DNA of 64,000 nucleotides from Bacteroidota bacterium (lineage in GTDB: Bacteria > Bacteroidota > Bacteroidia > NS11-12g > UBA955): positions 1 through 64,000 of the forward strand of contig CAUJCT010000048.1 in NCBI GenBank assembly GCA_963169345.1, read 5' to 3'. Position numbers and translations under genes: made by a program. Positions 24,424-34,700 of this stretch are shown one piece after another. Under the pieces are notes generated by a model. It was not told the origin of the DNA and searched no databases. It saw only the letters and a list, made by a program, of their open reading frames with translations. Positions within the stretch are counted from its first letter, which is position 1. Every line of letters begins with the position of its first letter.

Positions 24424-25227
24424 TCAGATTTTACTTGCAAACAGAGCGTCAAATCTGTTAGCAGATGACATCTTCAGATAACTTTTGTTGGGATAATAGG
24501 CGAAGAGACAAGTACCATTGGCTATTACCGAACTAAGTTCGTCTATCACATCCATTGAAACAGCTGGACAACCCAAACTTCTACCAAGTCGCTTGTTTTG
24601 CTTTATGAAATCGTAGCTAACATAATCAGCGCCATGAATAACAATTCCTCTGTCCATTGCATTGCTGTTAAATTTACGTTCAAGTCCCTGCATTTTAATA
24701 CTTCTTTCGTGCTTGCCATTGTAAATTTCTCCGGTTACAAAGAAACCCAGACTAGTCTGAAATGAGTTTGTAACATTTGAGAATTTTCTGGCATATTCTT
24801 CACCAGAATTTCTACCATGAGCAACTAACTCATGAAACAAGACTTTCATTTTACCCAAATCAACTACCCATAATCTTTTGACATTTGAGGATAATGAATA
24901 ATCGATAAAAGTTAGAATGTCTTTCTTGGCCAACAAGCCTTGAGCGGCATAATGAGCATAGCCTTTTAAAGCCATTTCAAACATTCGCTTAGTCGGGCGG
25001 TTCGATGAGTTAAATAACTGATTATAAACCGTATCACAATAGGTTCTAAATCTTAAGGAAGAAGTGTAGAAATACTCATACACTTGATTGTCACACACAT
25101 TGTCACTGGCGTTAGTTGCCACATTTTCAGTTGCATTTGCTTTACCACCTTCTCCACTGTCCGGAAAAGTGAACGCTACTAAGCAAAAAATACCAAAAAT
25201 AGCTGATAATGAGTTTTTTACGCGCAT
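24424..25227 (-). CDS. Murein L,D-transpeptidase catalytic domain protein
   Basis: 267-aa exported protein of the YkuD_2 type, common in Bacteroidota. The N-terminus is a signal peptide. The catalytic region (about 110-250) has RGIVIHGADYVS with the conserved His, and RSLGCPAVS with the putative nucleophilic Cys. Such proteins are predicted to make or edit 3-3 crosslinks in peptidoglycan; activity is inferred. A -7 box TATATTTG lies 10 nt before the ATG, so the leader is very short. It shares no operon with neighbours. Confidence 0.85.
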   Translation of the reverse strand: MRVKNSLSAIFGIFCLVAFTFPDSGEGGKANATENVATNASDNVCDNQVYEYFYTSSLRFRTYCDTVYNQLFNSSNRPTKRMFEMALKGYAHYAAQGLLAKKDILTFIDYSLSSNVKRLWVVDLGKMKVLFHELVAHGRNSGEEYARKFSNVTNSFQTSLGFFVTGEIYNGKHERSIKMQGLERKFNSNAMDRGIVIHGADYVSYDFIKQNKRLGRSLGCPAVSMDVIDELSSVIANGTCLFAYYPNKSYLKMSSANRFDALFASKI

Positions 25228-25237
25228 TGTAAGAGGG

Positions 25238-25245
25238 CAAATATA
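25238..25245 (-). promoter_or_regulatory. -7 box TATATTTG for the L,D-transpeptidase-like gene
   Basis: Exact TAnnTTTG match ending 10 nt upstream of the ATG at 25227, predicting a leader of about 5 nt. Confidence 0.5.
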
Positions 25246-25425
25246 GACCTTTCAAACGAGTTTATCAACACTTTATTGTTAAAAACAGTATTTTTATAAC
25301 ACATATCCATATTTGTTAAATCTATTAGTGTTTTTCTATTGCACTTACAATTAAAATTTCAGTTAGGTATTCAAATGGTTATTTCGTCCCAAAATCTTTA
25401 GTTTTTATAGGCAATTCTAAATCTG

Positions 25426-25433
25426 TATTTTTG
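25426..25433 (+). promoter_or_regulatory. -7 box TATTTTTG for the acyl-CoA mutase gene
   Basis: Exact TAnnTTTG match ending 13 nt before the ATG at 25447, in a 219-bp intergenic gap between divergent genes. The predicted leader is about 8 nt. Confidence 0.5.
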
Positions 25434-25446
25434 CAGTAATTTCACC

Positions 25447-27423
25447 ATGTCTTCAAGTAACACACCTAATGTCACATTGATTTCTGCCATCGAAGAAGAA
25501 ATCATCAAATTGGAGAGAAAACTCAATCCTGAGAATAAAGATTTAATTAAAAACTGGGATAGTCTCGTCGAAAAATATAAAAACGAGGATTACATTTTTA
25601 AAGTCAGAGACAAGGAAGTCAGAATAAAAACACATACTGAAAGCCTCAGTCATACTCCGGTTGCAAAAGTTGCGATGCCTAAATTCAAAGCTTGGGGCGA
25701 CCGTTTAAAATGGCAGTTACAGGAAAATGTTCCAGGAGAGTTTCCTTATACATCCGGTATATATCCATTTAAACGCGAAGGTGAAGACCCAACACGTATG
25801 TTTGCTGGTGAAGGTGGACCGGAACGCACAAACCGAAGATTTCACTATGTGAGTTTAGGCATGCCTGCTAAACGTTTGTCAACTGCATTTGATAGCGTAA
25901 CCCTTTATGGCAATGACCCACACCTGCGTCCTGATATTTATGGAAAAATTGGCAACTCAGGTGTTAGTATTTGTTGCCTTGATGATGCCAAAAAACTATA
26001 CAGTGGCTTTAATCTGGCCGACCCAAAAACATCTGTGTCAATGACCATTAATGGTCCGGCTCCAATGTTACTTGGCTTTTTCATGAACGCAGCCATCGAT
26101 CAGCAATGTGAGTTGTACATCAAAAAGAATGGACTTGAAAAAGAAGTTAAAGCTAAAATCGAAGCCATTTACAAAGAAAAGAAACAGGCTATTCCAGTAT
26201 ACCAGGGCGAATTACCTGAAGGCAATGATGGCTTGGGCTTAATGTTACTGGGCGTTACAGGCGACCAGGTTCTACCGGCAGATATTTACAATGAAATTAA
26301 AGCGTATACATTGTCTCAAGTAAGAGGTACTGTTCAGGCAGATATTTTAAAAGAAGATCAGGCACAAAATACATGTATATTCAGTACTGAATTTGCCCTG
26401 CGATTAATGGGTGATGTACAAGAGTATTTCATCAAAAATAAAGTTAGAAATTTCTACTCTGTTTCAATTAGTGGATATCACATTGCAGAAGCTGGTGCAA
26501 ATCCTATTACACAGTTGGCCTTCACACTGGCAAATGGTTTTACCTTCGTTGAATATTATTTAAGCAGAGGCATGGACATCAACGAATTTGGTCCAAATCT
26601 CTCCTTCTTCTTCAGCAATGGTATCGATCCTGAATATGCAGTTATTGGTCGCGTTTCAAGACGTATCTGGGCCAAAGCGATGAAACTAAAATACGGTGCT
26701 AACGAGCGTTCTCAAATGCTTAAATACCACATCCAAACTAGTGGAAGAAGCTTACATGCACAGGAAATTGATTTTAACGATATTCGTACAACCTTGCAGG
26801 CGCTTTATGCTATTTATGACAATTGCAATAGTTTGCATACCAATGCCTACGATGAAGCTATAACAACTCCTACCGAAGAATCGGTTAGAAGAGCGATGGC
26901 TATACAGCTCATCATCAACCGTGAACTTGGTTTGGCAAAAAATGAAAATCCTATGCAAGGTTCTTTCATAATTGAAGAATTAACCGACCTGGTTGAAGAA
27001 GCTGTTATGGCAGAATTTGACAGAATCACAGAAAGAGGAGGCGTTTTAGGTGCTATGGAAACCATGTATCAGCGTAGTAAAATTCAGGAAGAAAGCTTGT
27101 ATTACGAAACACTTAAACACACAGGTGAATATCCGATAATTGGCGTCAATACTTTCTTAAGCAGCAAAGGTTCTCCAACTATCCTTCCTAAAGAAGTCAT
27201 ACGTGCTACAGAAGAAGAAAAGCAGTATCAAATCAATATGTTGAAACTGCTTCACGACAGGAATGAAGAAAGATGTCAAAAAGAATTGAGACAAGTCCAG
27301 GAGACCGCTATAAAAAACAAAAACGTTTTTGAAGCACTTATGGAAGCTTGCAAAGTGTGCTCACTTGGTCAGATTACTTCAGCATTATTTGAAGTAGGTG
27401 GCCAGTACAGACGTAATATGTAA
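25447..27423 (+). CDS. Stand-alone IcmF-type acyl-CoA mutase (catalytic part only)
   Basis: 658-aa adenosylcobalamin-dependent acyl-CoA mutase. It matches the C-terminal mutase part of the fused isobutyryl-CoA mutase Icm[38 protein letters not shown] and [20 protein letters not shown]. The position of the substrate-carboxylate Arg of methylmalonyl-CoA mutase appears to be Gln (AQNTCIFS instead of VRNTYIFP), pointing to a non-dicarboxylic substrate such as isobutyryl-CoA. No B12-binding DxHxxG motif and no GTPase P-loop are present; fused IcmF is about 1100 aa. Those parts must be elsewhere or lost. It ends [16 protein letters not shown], and this 3' end is duplicated 3.1 kb downstream. Confidence 0.85.
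   Translation: MSSSNTPNVTLISAIEEEIIKLERKLNPENKDLIKNWDSLVEKYKNEDYIFKVRDKEVRIKTHTESLSHTPVAKVAMPKFKAWGDRLKWQLQENVPGEFPYTSGIYPFKREGEDPTRMFAGEGGPERTNRRFHYVSLGMPAKRLSTAFDSVTLYGNDPHLRPDIYGKIGNSGVSICCLDDAKKLYSGFNLADPKTSVSMTINGPAPMLLGFFMNAAIDQQCELYIKKNGLEKEVKAKIEAIYKEKKQAIPVYQGELPEGNDGLGLMLLGVTGDQVLPADIYNEIKAYTLSQVRGTVQADILKEDQAQNTCIFSTEFALRLMGDVQEYFIKNKVRNFYSVSISGYHIAEAGANPITQLAFTLANGFTFVEYYLSRGMDINEFGPNLSFFFSNGIDPEYAVIGRVSRRIWAKAMKLKYGANERSQMLKYHIQTSGRSLHAQEIDFNDIRTTLQALYAIYDNCNSLHTNAYDEAITTPTEESVRRAMAIQLIINRELGLAKNENPMQGSFIIEELTDLVEEAVMAEFDRITERGGVLGAMETMYQRSKIQEESLYYETLKHTGEYPIIGVNTFLSSKGSPTILPKEVIRATEEEKQYQINMLKLLHDRNEERCQKELRQVQETAIKNKNVFEALMEACKVCSLGQITSALFEVGGQYRRNM
27382..27423 (+). repeat. 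42-bp direct repeat, copy 1 (mutase 3' end)
   Basis: Begins GCATTATTTGAAGTAGG and ends at the mutase TAA. It is identical to 30500-30541 on the same strand. The pair brackets the 986-aa T9SS gene. Confidence 0.95.
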
Positions 27424-27477
27424 TTCCATTGAATTTTATTATTTTTAGGTTAAATTTGTTTAGATTTAGCTTAAACT

Positions 27478-30438
27478 ATGAAAAAATTTCTCCTATTCCT
27501 TTGTTTACTCCTGATTTTTAAGGTTTACAGTCAGAACTCCGTTTTCATCACCAATAAGGGAGATGTTTATTCTAGTAAATTGTATGGCCAATACCTGTAT
27601 TTTATGGTTGGAGGCAACAATGCATACTATAGTCAATTGTACCGAATGAAACTACCAGATGGCGCCCCTGAAGCCATCGATACCAATATTTTATTCGGTC
27701 AATCGGTTATCATGGGCGATAGCGGTGTATTTTACATTTCGTTTGCATATGATGCCAATGGAAATGATGGCAAACATACGCTGAATTTCATGCCTTCTAA
27801 CAACACTCAAAAAAGAGAGCTCAAAGTGATAAATGATTTTGTTGAGCATCCATACCGAACTTTACCTTTATTGCCTAAATTGCTCAATGGTAAATATTAC
27901 ATTTCAAGCTGGTTTAATAATAAAAATTGCATCTGGGAAAGCGACGGCTCATTAGACGGAACAAGGATAACCTATACAAGTACTTCAGAAATCAAAGACT
28001 ATTCTATATATCAAAACAAACCAATAGTCATCGCCGGCAACAACCAAAAATATTTTGTTGTAAATGATCAAAATCAGAAACTAAGTCCTGAATATAGCTG
28101 GAAAAATAATTCTCCATTTTATTTCTATTATACCAGTAATTCCGTTTGTATTTATACAATCAACAAAAAGTTATATTTATGCGGCGAAGTTGGTAAAGTT
28201 GATTCCCTGTCGTTAAACTTTAATGGATTCAGAACTTTCACAATAGTTAAACAAAGCGACAGCATTTTGCAGGGGTATAATTACGTTGGCAATACCTTAT
28301 ATACCTATTCGATGCGTATAAAGGCTCCATTTACTTACGACAGTTTACCTCCATCAGCAGCTATATTGTCGATGCAAATCCCACGATTTGATTTAACGAA
28401 TAACAGCTTTTTAAGTTTCTGGAATTTCTCTACTGGTTGTGAAATGATTTATTCGTCTTTCGATGACAGCATTCGTCTGATTAAAGATCTTAATCCCGGT
28501 CATAGTTCAGGAATCTCCAATATTACACGTAGTGGCGATTTGTTTCAACAGGATGGCATCGCTTATTTCAGCGCCAGTAATGGTTCGGATGGCAAAAACT
28601 ATCTGTACACTAGTGACGGGCATTATATGAAAAGTCATTTCCCATGGGGAAACATTTACAGCCATACTCAGGGATTGTGTATTAAAGACAGCCAGTTTTT
28701 CTGGTGTTCATTTTACAAAGACACCTTATTGATTGGACATCAGAACCTATATGGCAGGGATACTCAATTAGCCCCTCATCCGAAGATTAGAGAAAGAAAC
28801 AATGGAGAATGGTTAAGGACGCTTTCTCCTGTAAGTGTCCAATATCAGTATCCCAATAATATATACAACAATAATCTGACCAGTCAAATGGTTGCAGCAG
28901 ACCCTTCAGGGAATGTCTTTGTCTGCGGTTTGGCGACAAATTATGACCGTGACTATTTAATTCGTTTTTCGGATACGGATGCCATTCAACCGTTTAATGG
29001 TGATTATTTTATCGCAAAATATGATTCATCCGGAAATCTGTTATGGTTTAAATCAGTAGGTAAATACGATAATTGGTCATCCAGAGATGCAGCTTTTAAT
29101 CTTGACCGAAATGGTGATGTGATTATATTCAGCAATTACTTTCAGCATTCTGATTTCGATAGTCTTCAGCTCAATACTTCTCGCTCAGCCATGTTTGTCT
29201 GTAAGCTGAATGGTTTGGATGGCAAAGTAAAATGGGTGAAACAGTTTAATCCTACGATGTACAGTAACGACAATACAACAAATAAAATTGTCAGCGACCA
29301 CTCCAACAATATATACCTGAGTTTTTCATTCCGAAATTTTGTAGCAAATATTAACCAACTGCAAATAATATCAGACCGAAGTCCAAGCAATGGTTTGGTT
29401 AAACTTGATCCAGACGGTAATGTAATATGGGCAAAAGCCAATTCAACACCATGGACTGATAAATATGGTATCAGCCGGGATATGGCCTACGATTCAGTAA
29501 GTAACAGCATCTATAATTTGATTGGTCAGGGATTTTACAATTGGTCGGCCTCTTGCAGATACGCTCCTTTCAGAAGTATACTATACAACATAAGTACCGA
29601 CGGCGATATCCAGTCTTTGCAAGCTCTTGAAGGCAACGACTTAAATGCATCAACTATAGCAGAAATTACCAAAAGTAAATCTGTATTCGTCAGCGGATAC
29701 TATCGCAGCAATTTTGGAACTCCTCCATATGCAGTTGCCAGCCCTTATGACAGCAAAACAGGTTGCTACAAATGGGAACAGTATTATGCTAATATTGAAG
29801 CTAAAAATGGCCATCTATTGTCTTTACATAGTACACAAAACGATGCATTTTATCCTTTTGACGCTTGCTCTGATGCTCAATATATTTATGTCCTTGGGGC
29901 GCAAAAATATTCGACAAACACTACATCCGGCAATTACATTTTATGTATCCGGAGATACACGCACCTTGGGCGATATAAAGGCAGCCGCCTTTTTGTAAAT
30001 TGCTATACCTATGACCCATTTGATTTTAATTTTTATTACAACATTTCAAGTAGCGGTTCTTACCTTCTGCTCTCCATGAATAGTATTTCCAGGATTTCCC
30101 CCTTCAACAATTTCGTTGAAAATTATGAAGGACTTTCCGTATACCGTCTCCTCAAGGAAAAAGATTGGAGAGATGAGCAGAATTTTAACGAGAAAATCCC
30201 GGAATCAGGCATTCTCATAGCCCCTAACCCTGCGTCTGAGTATTTAAATCTTCAATTTTATAATCCTGGAGATTACAAACAACTCGAAATTTATGACGCG
30301 CTTGGTCGTTTAGTCTTATCCTCAGATTTAAGCGGCGAAATGTATGAACAGATTTCGATTTCAGAATTAAGTTCAGGCGTATACACCATACTTTTCAAGG
30401 GCACAATGAATCATACAGAAAAACTCATTGTAAGGTAG
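27478..30438 (+). CDS. Large T9SS-exported repeat protein
   Basis: 986-aa secreted protein: signal peptide MKKFLLFLCLLLIFKVYSQ; an N-terminal part with ELWxSDGT-like segments (IWESDGSLDGTRITY); a middle part (about 470-850) with propeller-like repeats such as GNVFVCGLATNYD and DYFIAKYDSSGNLLW; and a C-terminal T9SS sorting domain from ILIAPNPASEYLNLQF. Function is unknown; surface or extracellular location follows from the sorting domain. The gene is bracketed by the real mutase 3' end and a 42-bp copy of it, so it may have been inserted behind the mutase. Confidence 0.8.
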   Translation: MKKFLLFLCLLLIFKVYSQNSVFITNKGDVYSSKLYGQYLYFMVGGNNAYYSQLYRMKLPDGAPEAIDTNILFGQSVIMGDSGVFYISFAYDANGNDGKHTLNFMPSNNTQKRELKVINDFVEHPYRTLPLLPKLLNGKYYISSWFNNKNCIWESDGSLDGTRITYTSTSEIKDYSIYQNKPIVIAGNNQKYFVVNDQNQKLSPEYSWKNNSPFYFYYTSNSVCIYTINKKLYLCGEVGKVDSLSLNFNGFRTFTIVKQSDSILQGYNYVGNTLYTYSMRIKAPFTYDSLPPSAAILSMQIPRFDLTNNSFLSFWNFSTGCEMIYSSFDDSIRLIKDLNPGHSSGISNITRSGDLFQQDGIAYFSASNGSDGKNYLYTSDGHYMKSHFPWGNIYSHTQGLCIKDSQFFWCSFYKDTLLIGHQNLYGRDTQLAPHPKIRERNNGEWLRTLSPVSVQYQYPNNIYNNNLTSQMVAADPSGNVFVCGLATNYDRDYLIRFSDTDAIQPFNGDYFIAKYDSSGNLLWFKSVGKYDNWSSRDAAFNLDRNGDVIIFSNYFQHSDFDSLQLNTSRSAMFVCKLNGLDGKVKWVKQFNPTMYSNDNTTNKIVSDHSNNIYLSFSFRNFVANINQLQIISDRSPSNGLVKLDPDGNVIWAKANSTPWTDKYGISRDMAYDSVSNSIYNLIGQGFYNWSASCRYAPFRSILYNISTDGDIQSLQALEGNDLNASTIAEITKSKSVFVSGYYRSNFGTPPYAVASPYDSKTGCYKWEQYYANIEAKNGHLLSLHSTQNDAFYPFDACSDAQYIYVLGAQKYSTNTTSGNYILCIRRYTHLGRYKGSRLFVNCYTYDPFDFNFYYNISSSGSYLLLSMNSISRISPFNNFVENYEGLSVYRLLKEKDWRDEQNFNEKIPESGILIAPNPASEYLNLQFYNPGDYKQLEIYDALGRLVLSSDLSGEMYEQISISELSSGVYTILFKGTMNHTEKLIVR

Positions 30439-30490
30439 TAAAAAGCTTCTTCAATTATTTGGACTTTTTAATATTTACATTAATAGTCCT

Positions 30491-30541
30491 ATCACCAGCG
30501 CATTATTTGAAGTAGGTGGCCAGTACAGACGTAATATGTAA
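30491..30541 (+). pseudogene. Remnant of a mutase C-terminus, including 42-bp repeat copy 2
   Basis: Encodes [16 protein letters not shown] followed by TAA, exactly the mutase C-terminus. The last 42 bp (30500-30541) are identical to the functional gene. The preceding three codons differ synonymously (ATC ACC AGC against ATT ACT TCA). Upstream of these the similarity ends. The in-frame sequence before it is open back to a TAA at 30431 but shows no mutase homology or start. The synonymous changes suggest the tail came from a diverged mutase homologue and not from simple slippage. Confidence 0.85.
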
Positions 30542-30546
30542 GCTTT

Positions 30547-31089
30547 TCAATTAGTACTCAATTCTTCTGTTTTGCTGCTATTGCGCTTTAATATAAATGC
30601 AGCAATTAATGAAATAAGTAAACCTACCGGTAATATTTCAAGATAAGTTGCCAATATCCTGTACCAGGCATTGTTTTTATACATAACGCCCTGTTCCTGC
30701 ATTTCCTTCAAAGTTTTATCAATTTCAATCTGAGGAGCACCACTTTCTTGCATCTTCTTGATACAGGCTGCTGTGTATTTCTCGAAAAAATCTGGGATGA
30801 AAAACTGAAATTCTATCATCCAGGTAATGACATAAATTGTCGAAGCAATGAGTGAAATTAATGCCCCAATCTGAAATGCCTTACCAAATGATATAATTCC
30901 ATTGTTCTCATTGTTTCTAAATTTAATAATTGCAACAAAAATGAATGAAAAGGCTAATATCATGGTTGCGAAACCAAGAATCATCCCTATATCCATCATC
31001 TGATCCATAGAAATTGCCGCACTGAAAAACATCCAGATACTGCATAAAAAACCTGAAAGCAGGCCGTAAACGAGAATAAGTTTTTTCAT
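30547..31089 (-). CDS. DUF4199 membrane protein
   Basis: 180-aa integral membrane protein with four predicted helices (about 3-20, 30-52, 70-95, 140-165) and the Bacteroidota DUF4199 layout, including GIISFGKAFQIGALISLIAS and a soluble loop with Lys/Glu-rich helices. Function is unknown. The ORF-track start (31137) adds 16 residues without membrane character; the ATG at 31089 (MKKLILVYGLLSGFLCS) fits the family. It follows a LuxR-type regulator gene by about 100 nt, with a long inverted repeat between them. The pair is probably functionally linked. Confidence 0.75.
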   Translation of the reverse strand: MKKLILVYGLLSGFLCSIWMFFSAAISMDQMMDIGMILGFATMILAFSFIFVAIIKFRNNENNGIISFGKAFQIGALISLIASTIYVITWMIEFQFFIPDFFEKYTAACIKKMQESGAPQIEIDKTLKEMQEQGVMYKNNAWYRILATYLEILPVGLLISLIAAFILKRNSSKTEELSTN

Positions 31090-31142
31090 AAAAAATAAAT
31101 TTGATTGGCGCAAAAATGATTCAAATCCCAGTTTCAAATATC

Positions 31143-31190
31143 ATACTTAAGTAGGAAATTATGTAATTTTTCTGAATCCTACTTTAGTAT
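31143..31190. promoter_or_regulatory. 14-bp inverted repeat between regulator and DUF4199 genes
   Basis: ATACTTAAGTAGGA and TCCTACTTTAGTAT pair with one mismatch across a 20-nt spacer. It sits between the end of the LuxR-type gene and the start of DUF4199. It could be an operator for the upstream regulator or an mRNA stem-loop. Confidence 0.5.
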
Positions 31191-31651
31191 TATGGTATGA
31201 TTTTCAAATATTTACCTCTTTCAACTGCTTGAGTCCTTCTTTTGACATCCAGTTTTTCAAATAAATTGGATGCATGACTTTTTATAGTTGGTACAGACAA
31301 ATGCAACTTATCTGCTATTTCCTGATTACTTAATCCTAAAGACATAGAAGTTAATACTTCCAATTCTCTTTCTGTTAAACCACTTTCCAAAAAAGCACTT
31401 TCATTAAAAATAAATTCAGGGCCTTTCTCAACTATAACTTCTTTCTCAACAACTACTGTCTTAATTTGGGGTTTTGTCAATTTTGATGACAACCAGATAC
31501 CCAATACTGTGAAAACAACCGCGACTGCGCCTATCATCACTTCAATAGAATGACTGTAAAGTAGAAATTTAACTTCGAACCATTTTAAAAGAAACAGCAA
31601 TAGTGCCAAACTGGCTCCATAAATCAGAATATCACTGTATCGGCGAGTCAT
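31190..31651 (-). CDS. Membrane-anchored LuxR-type transcriptional regulator
   Basis: 153-aa protein with two N-terminal transmembrane helices (about 7-24 and 36-55), a charged linker (VVVEKEVIVEKG) and a C-terminal LuxR/NarL helix-turn-helix: LTERELEVLTSMSLGLSNQE then VPTIKSHASNLFEKLDVKRR. No receiver domain is present, so signalling must come through the membrane part or a partner, perhaps the DUF4199 protein encoded next. The ATG at 31651 is preferred to 31669 because a TAAATTTG -7 box lies between them, 5 nt from the chosen ATG. That layout predicts a leaderless transcript. Confidence 0.8.
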   Translation of the reverse strand: MTRRYSDILIYGASLALLLFLLKWFEVKFLLYSHSIEVMIGAVAVVFTVLGIWLSSKLTKPQIKTVVVEKEVIVEKGPEFIFNESAFLESGLTERELEVLTSMSLGLSNQEIADKLHLSVPTIKSHASNLFEKLDVKRRTQAVERGKYLKIIP

Positions 31652-31656
31652 ATTTG

Positions 31657-31664
31657 CAAATTTA
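31657..31664 (-). promoter_or_regulatory. -7 box TAAATTTG for the LuxR-type regulator
   Basis: Exact TAnnTTTG; a TTG about 24 nt upstream could be the -33 element. It ends 5 nt from the ATG at 31651, so the mRNA may start at or next to the start codon. Confidence 0.5.
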
Positions 31665-31732
31665 CCCAATAATATCTTAGTATTTTAACAATTTGTCATA
31701 AGCCTTATATTCCAATAATCCGAATATATAGC

Positions 31733-34700
31733 TCAATGAATGGTGTACAAACCTTTCAGCTCCTCTAGCGTTTCCTGAGCCCTGTTCATTCCGTCAACCG
31801 ACTTGACTATCAATATCACCGTTTTTGAACTCTGTTTCATTTCAAATCGCATAGGATTTGTTGCCACATATTGCATAATCTTCATAAATGCCGGGCTGTC
31901 GTAGAGCGCTGCTTTTTCATCTGCAGGAAAATATATCTTCATGATATTCTTCTCAAGTGAAATCTTCTCAAAACCCATCTGTTTGCCCATCCATTTTAAC
32001 CTGACAGATGACAATAAAACACTGACTTCCTTCGGATATCTTCCAAATCTATCTATTAATCGCTCACCAAATTCTTTAAGCTGATCATCGTTTTCGACTT
32101 TACCTAATTCTGTGTATAAACTCAATCGTTCAGGCATATTGCGAACATAATCGTCGGGAATTAACATATCCAAATCTGTATCCACCTGACAATCCCTGCT
32201 GCTCACATCTTCTTTGAAATCCGCAAACAAGTCTGCAAACTCATCATGTTTCAGTTCCCTGATTGCTTCATCCAGAATTTTATGATAAGTATCAAAACCA
32301 ATTTCGCTTATGAATCCGCTTTGCTCGCCCCCTAGCAAATTACCTGCACCTCTTATATCCAGGTCGCGCATTGCCACATGAAAACCTCCTCCCAAATCAC
32401 TGTATTCTTCGATAGTACTTAATCGTTTTTTTGCATCACCTGTCAATGAATTCAAAGGTGGTGACAACAGATAGCAATAGGCTTTTCTGTTACTCCGTCC
32501 CACCCTTCCGCGCATTTGGTGCAAATCACTCAAACCAAACATGTGAGCATTATTAATGATGATGGTATTGCAATTAGGAATATCCAAACCCGCTTCAATA
32601 ATGGTAGTAGCAATTAAAACATCGTAGTCACCTTCAATAAATCGCACCATTACATCTTCCAGCTCATGCCCTTCCATTTGTCCATGCGCCACAGCCACCT
32701 TTATCCCCGGAATCATCATTTCAAACATGGCCTGATAATCATAAATATCTTTAATTCTGTGATGTACAAAATAAGTTTGACCACCTCTGCTAAGTTCATG
32801 TGAAATGGCTTTATATATAATCTCCTTATTGAATGTATGTAGTTCTGTTTTTATTGGAAATCTGTTAGGAGGTGGCGTATTGATGACGGATAAATCACGC
32901 GCCCCCATCAAGGAAAAATGCAAAGTCCTTGGTATAGGCGTTGCAGTAAGAGTGAGGGTATCAACATTGACTCTTATCTCCTTTAACTTGTCTTTTACGC
33001 CAACTCCAAATTTTTGTTCTTCATCAATGATCAATAATCCCAGGTCTTTAAATTTTATATCTTTACCTACTATTCTGTGTGTTCCGATTAAAATATCCAC
33101 TTGACCTTCCTTCAATTTTGCTAAGGTCTTCTTCTGTTCTGCTGCTGATTTAAAACGGTTGATATAATCGACATTCACAGGGAGTCCTTTAAGTCTCTCC
33201 TTGAATGTTCTGTAATGCTGATGAGCAAGTATTGTAGTAGGAACTAGTACGGCCACCTGTTTACTATCTGCTACCGATTTAAATGCAGCACGAATAGCCA
33301 CTTCTGTTTTACCAAACCCAACATCCCCACATAATAACCTGTCCATTGGCTTCTCACTCTCCATGTCGCGCTTAATTTCCTCGGTAGCTTTCGCCTGGTC
33401 GGGTGTATCTTCATAGATAAATGAAGCTTCCAACTCAATTTGCATATAGCTATCCTGACTAAATGCAAAACCTGGCTGTGCCTTGCGTTTAGCATACAAC
33501 TTTATAAGTTCACGAGCAATGTCTTTGACTTTCTTCTTCGTAGATGCTTTTTGCTTCTCCCAAACACCTGAACCTAATTTATGAATTGTTGGCTCCGTGC
33601 CCTCTTTACCTGTAAACTTGGATATTTTATGAAGTGAATTGACATTTACAAATAGCAAATCCCCATCTCTATAGGCTATTTTTACAGATTCCTGAATGAC
33701 ACCATTGTTAATGTTTTTTTGCAGACCCAGAAATTTTCCTACACCGTGATCAATGTGTGTTACATAGTCTCCGGGCTGAAGTTCACTTAATTCTTTTAGC
33801 GTTAATGCAGTACTTTTGGTATAACCTCTCCTGTTAGTCTTGAATCTGTAATATCTTTCAAACAGTTGATGCTCGGTGTAACAAGCCATCTTTAAATCAT
33901 TATCCAAAAAACCTTCTGCTAAACCATGATAGATAGGAACAATATTGATTTGCTTTTGTCTGTCCTGAATAATTGAGATAAGACGTTCAATCTGTTTGCC
34001 AGTATCGCTGAAAACCAGGTTCATGATACCGCTTAATTCATTGCCCTGCAAATGATTCATGAGCATCTCAATGTTTTTCTGAAACAAAGGCTGTGGCACA
34101 GTATTGAACTTGTAAATTTTACCGGATTTGAATGCCTGCATCGCCCCAATTTCAATAATTGAACGACTGTCCGAAATTAAATCCCTTAAATCTTTTGGTG
34201 AAAGCCAAATATTCTCAGGGTCTTTCCCTTCATCCTTTAACTTTTCCCATTGTTTGACCAGATATTGAAACTGATCTTCGAAATGACGCAAAACAACAAT
34301 GGCAGATTCATCAAAATATTTAAATAGCGCGACTTTTTCCCCTGCTATTCCGGCACTTTGAATGTTAGGAACAATACTTAAATGATTGATTCGGGCAACA
34401 GACAACTGACTGTCAATCTCGAATGTTCTTATGCTTTCAATCTCGTTGCCATCCAGTTCAATTCGATATGGTTTTTCATTGCTGAAAGAATAAATATCAA
34501 CTATGCCCCCACGAATGGCGTATTGACCCGGTTCATATACAAAGTCTTCCCGTTCAAATTCATTTTCATCGAGAAAATCTCCCAGGAATTCAAGATCGAG
34601 TTTTTCTCCAATTCTAATTTCAAATGAGTTCTTTTTTAGTTTTTCATCGCTAATAACTTTTTCGATGATGCTTTCAGGTGTTGCCACAACGATGTGTGGA

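Noticed and set aside
31190-31651. Calling the LuxR-type protein a two-component response regulator
   Set aside because: There is no receiver domain; the N-terminus is two transmembrane helices.
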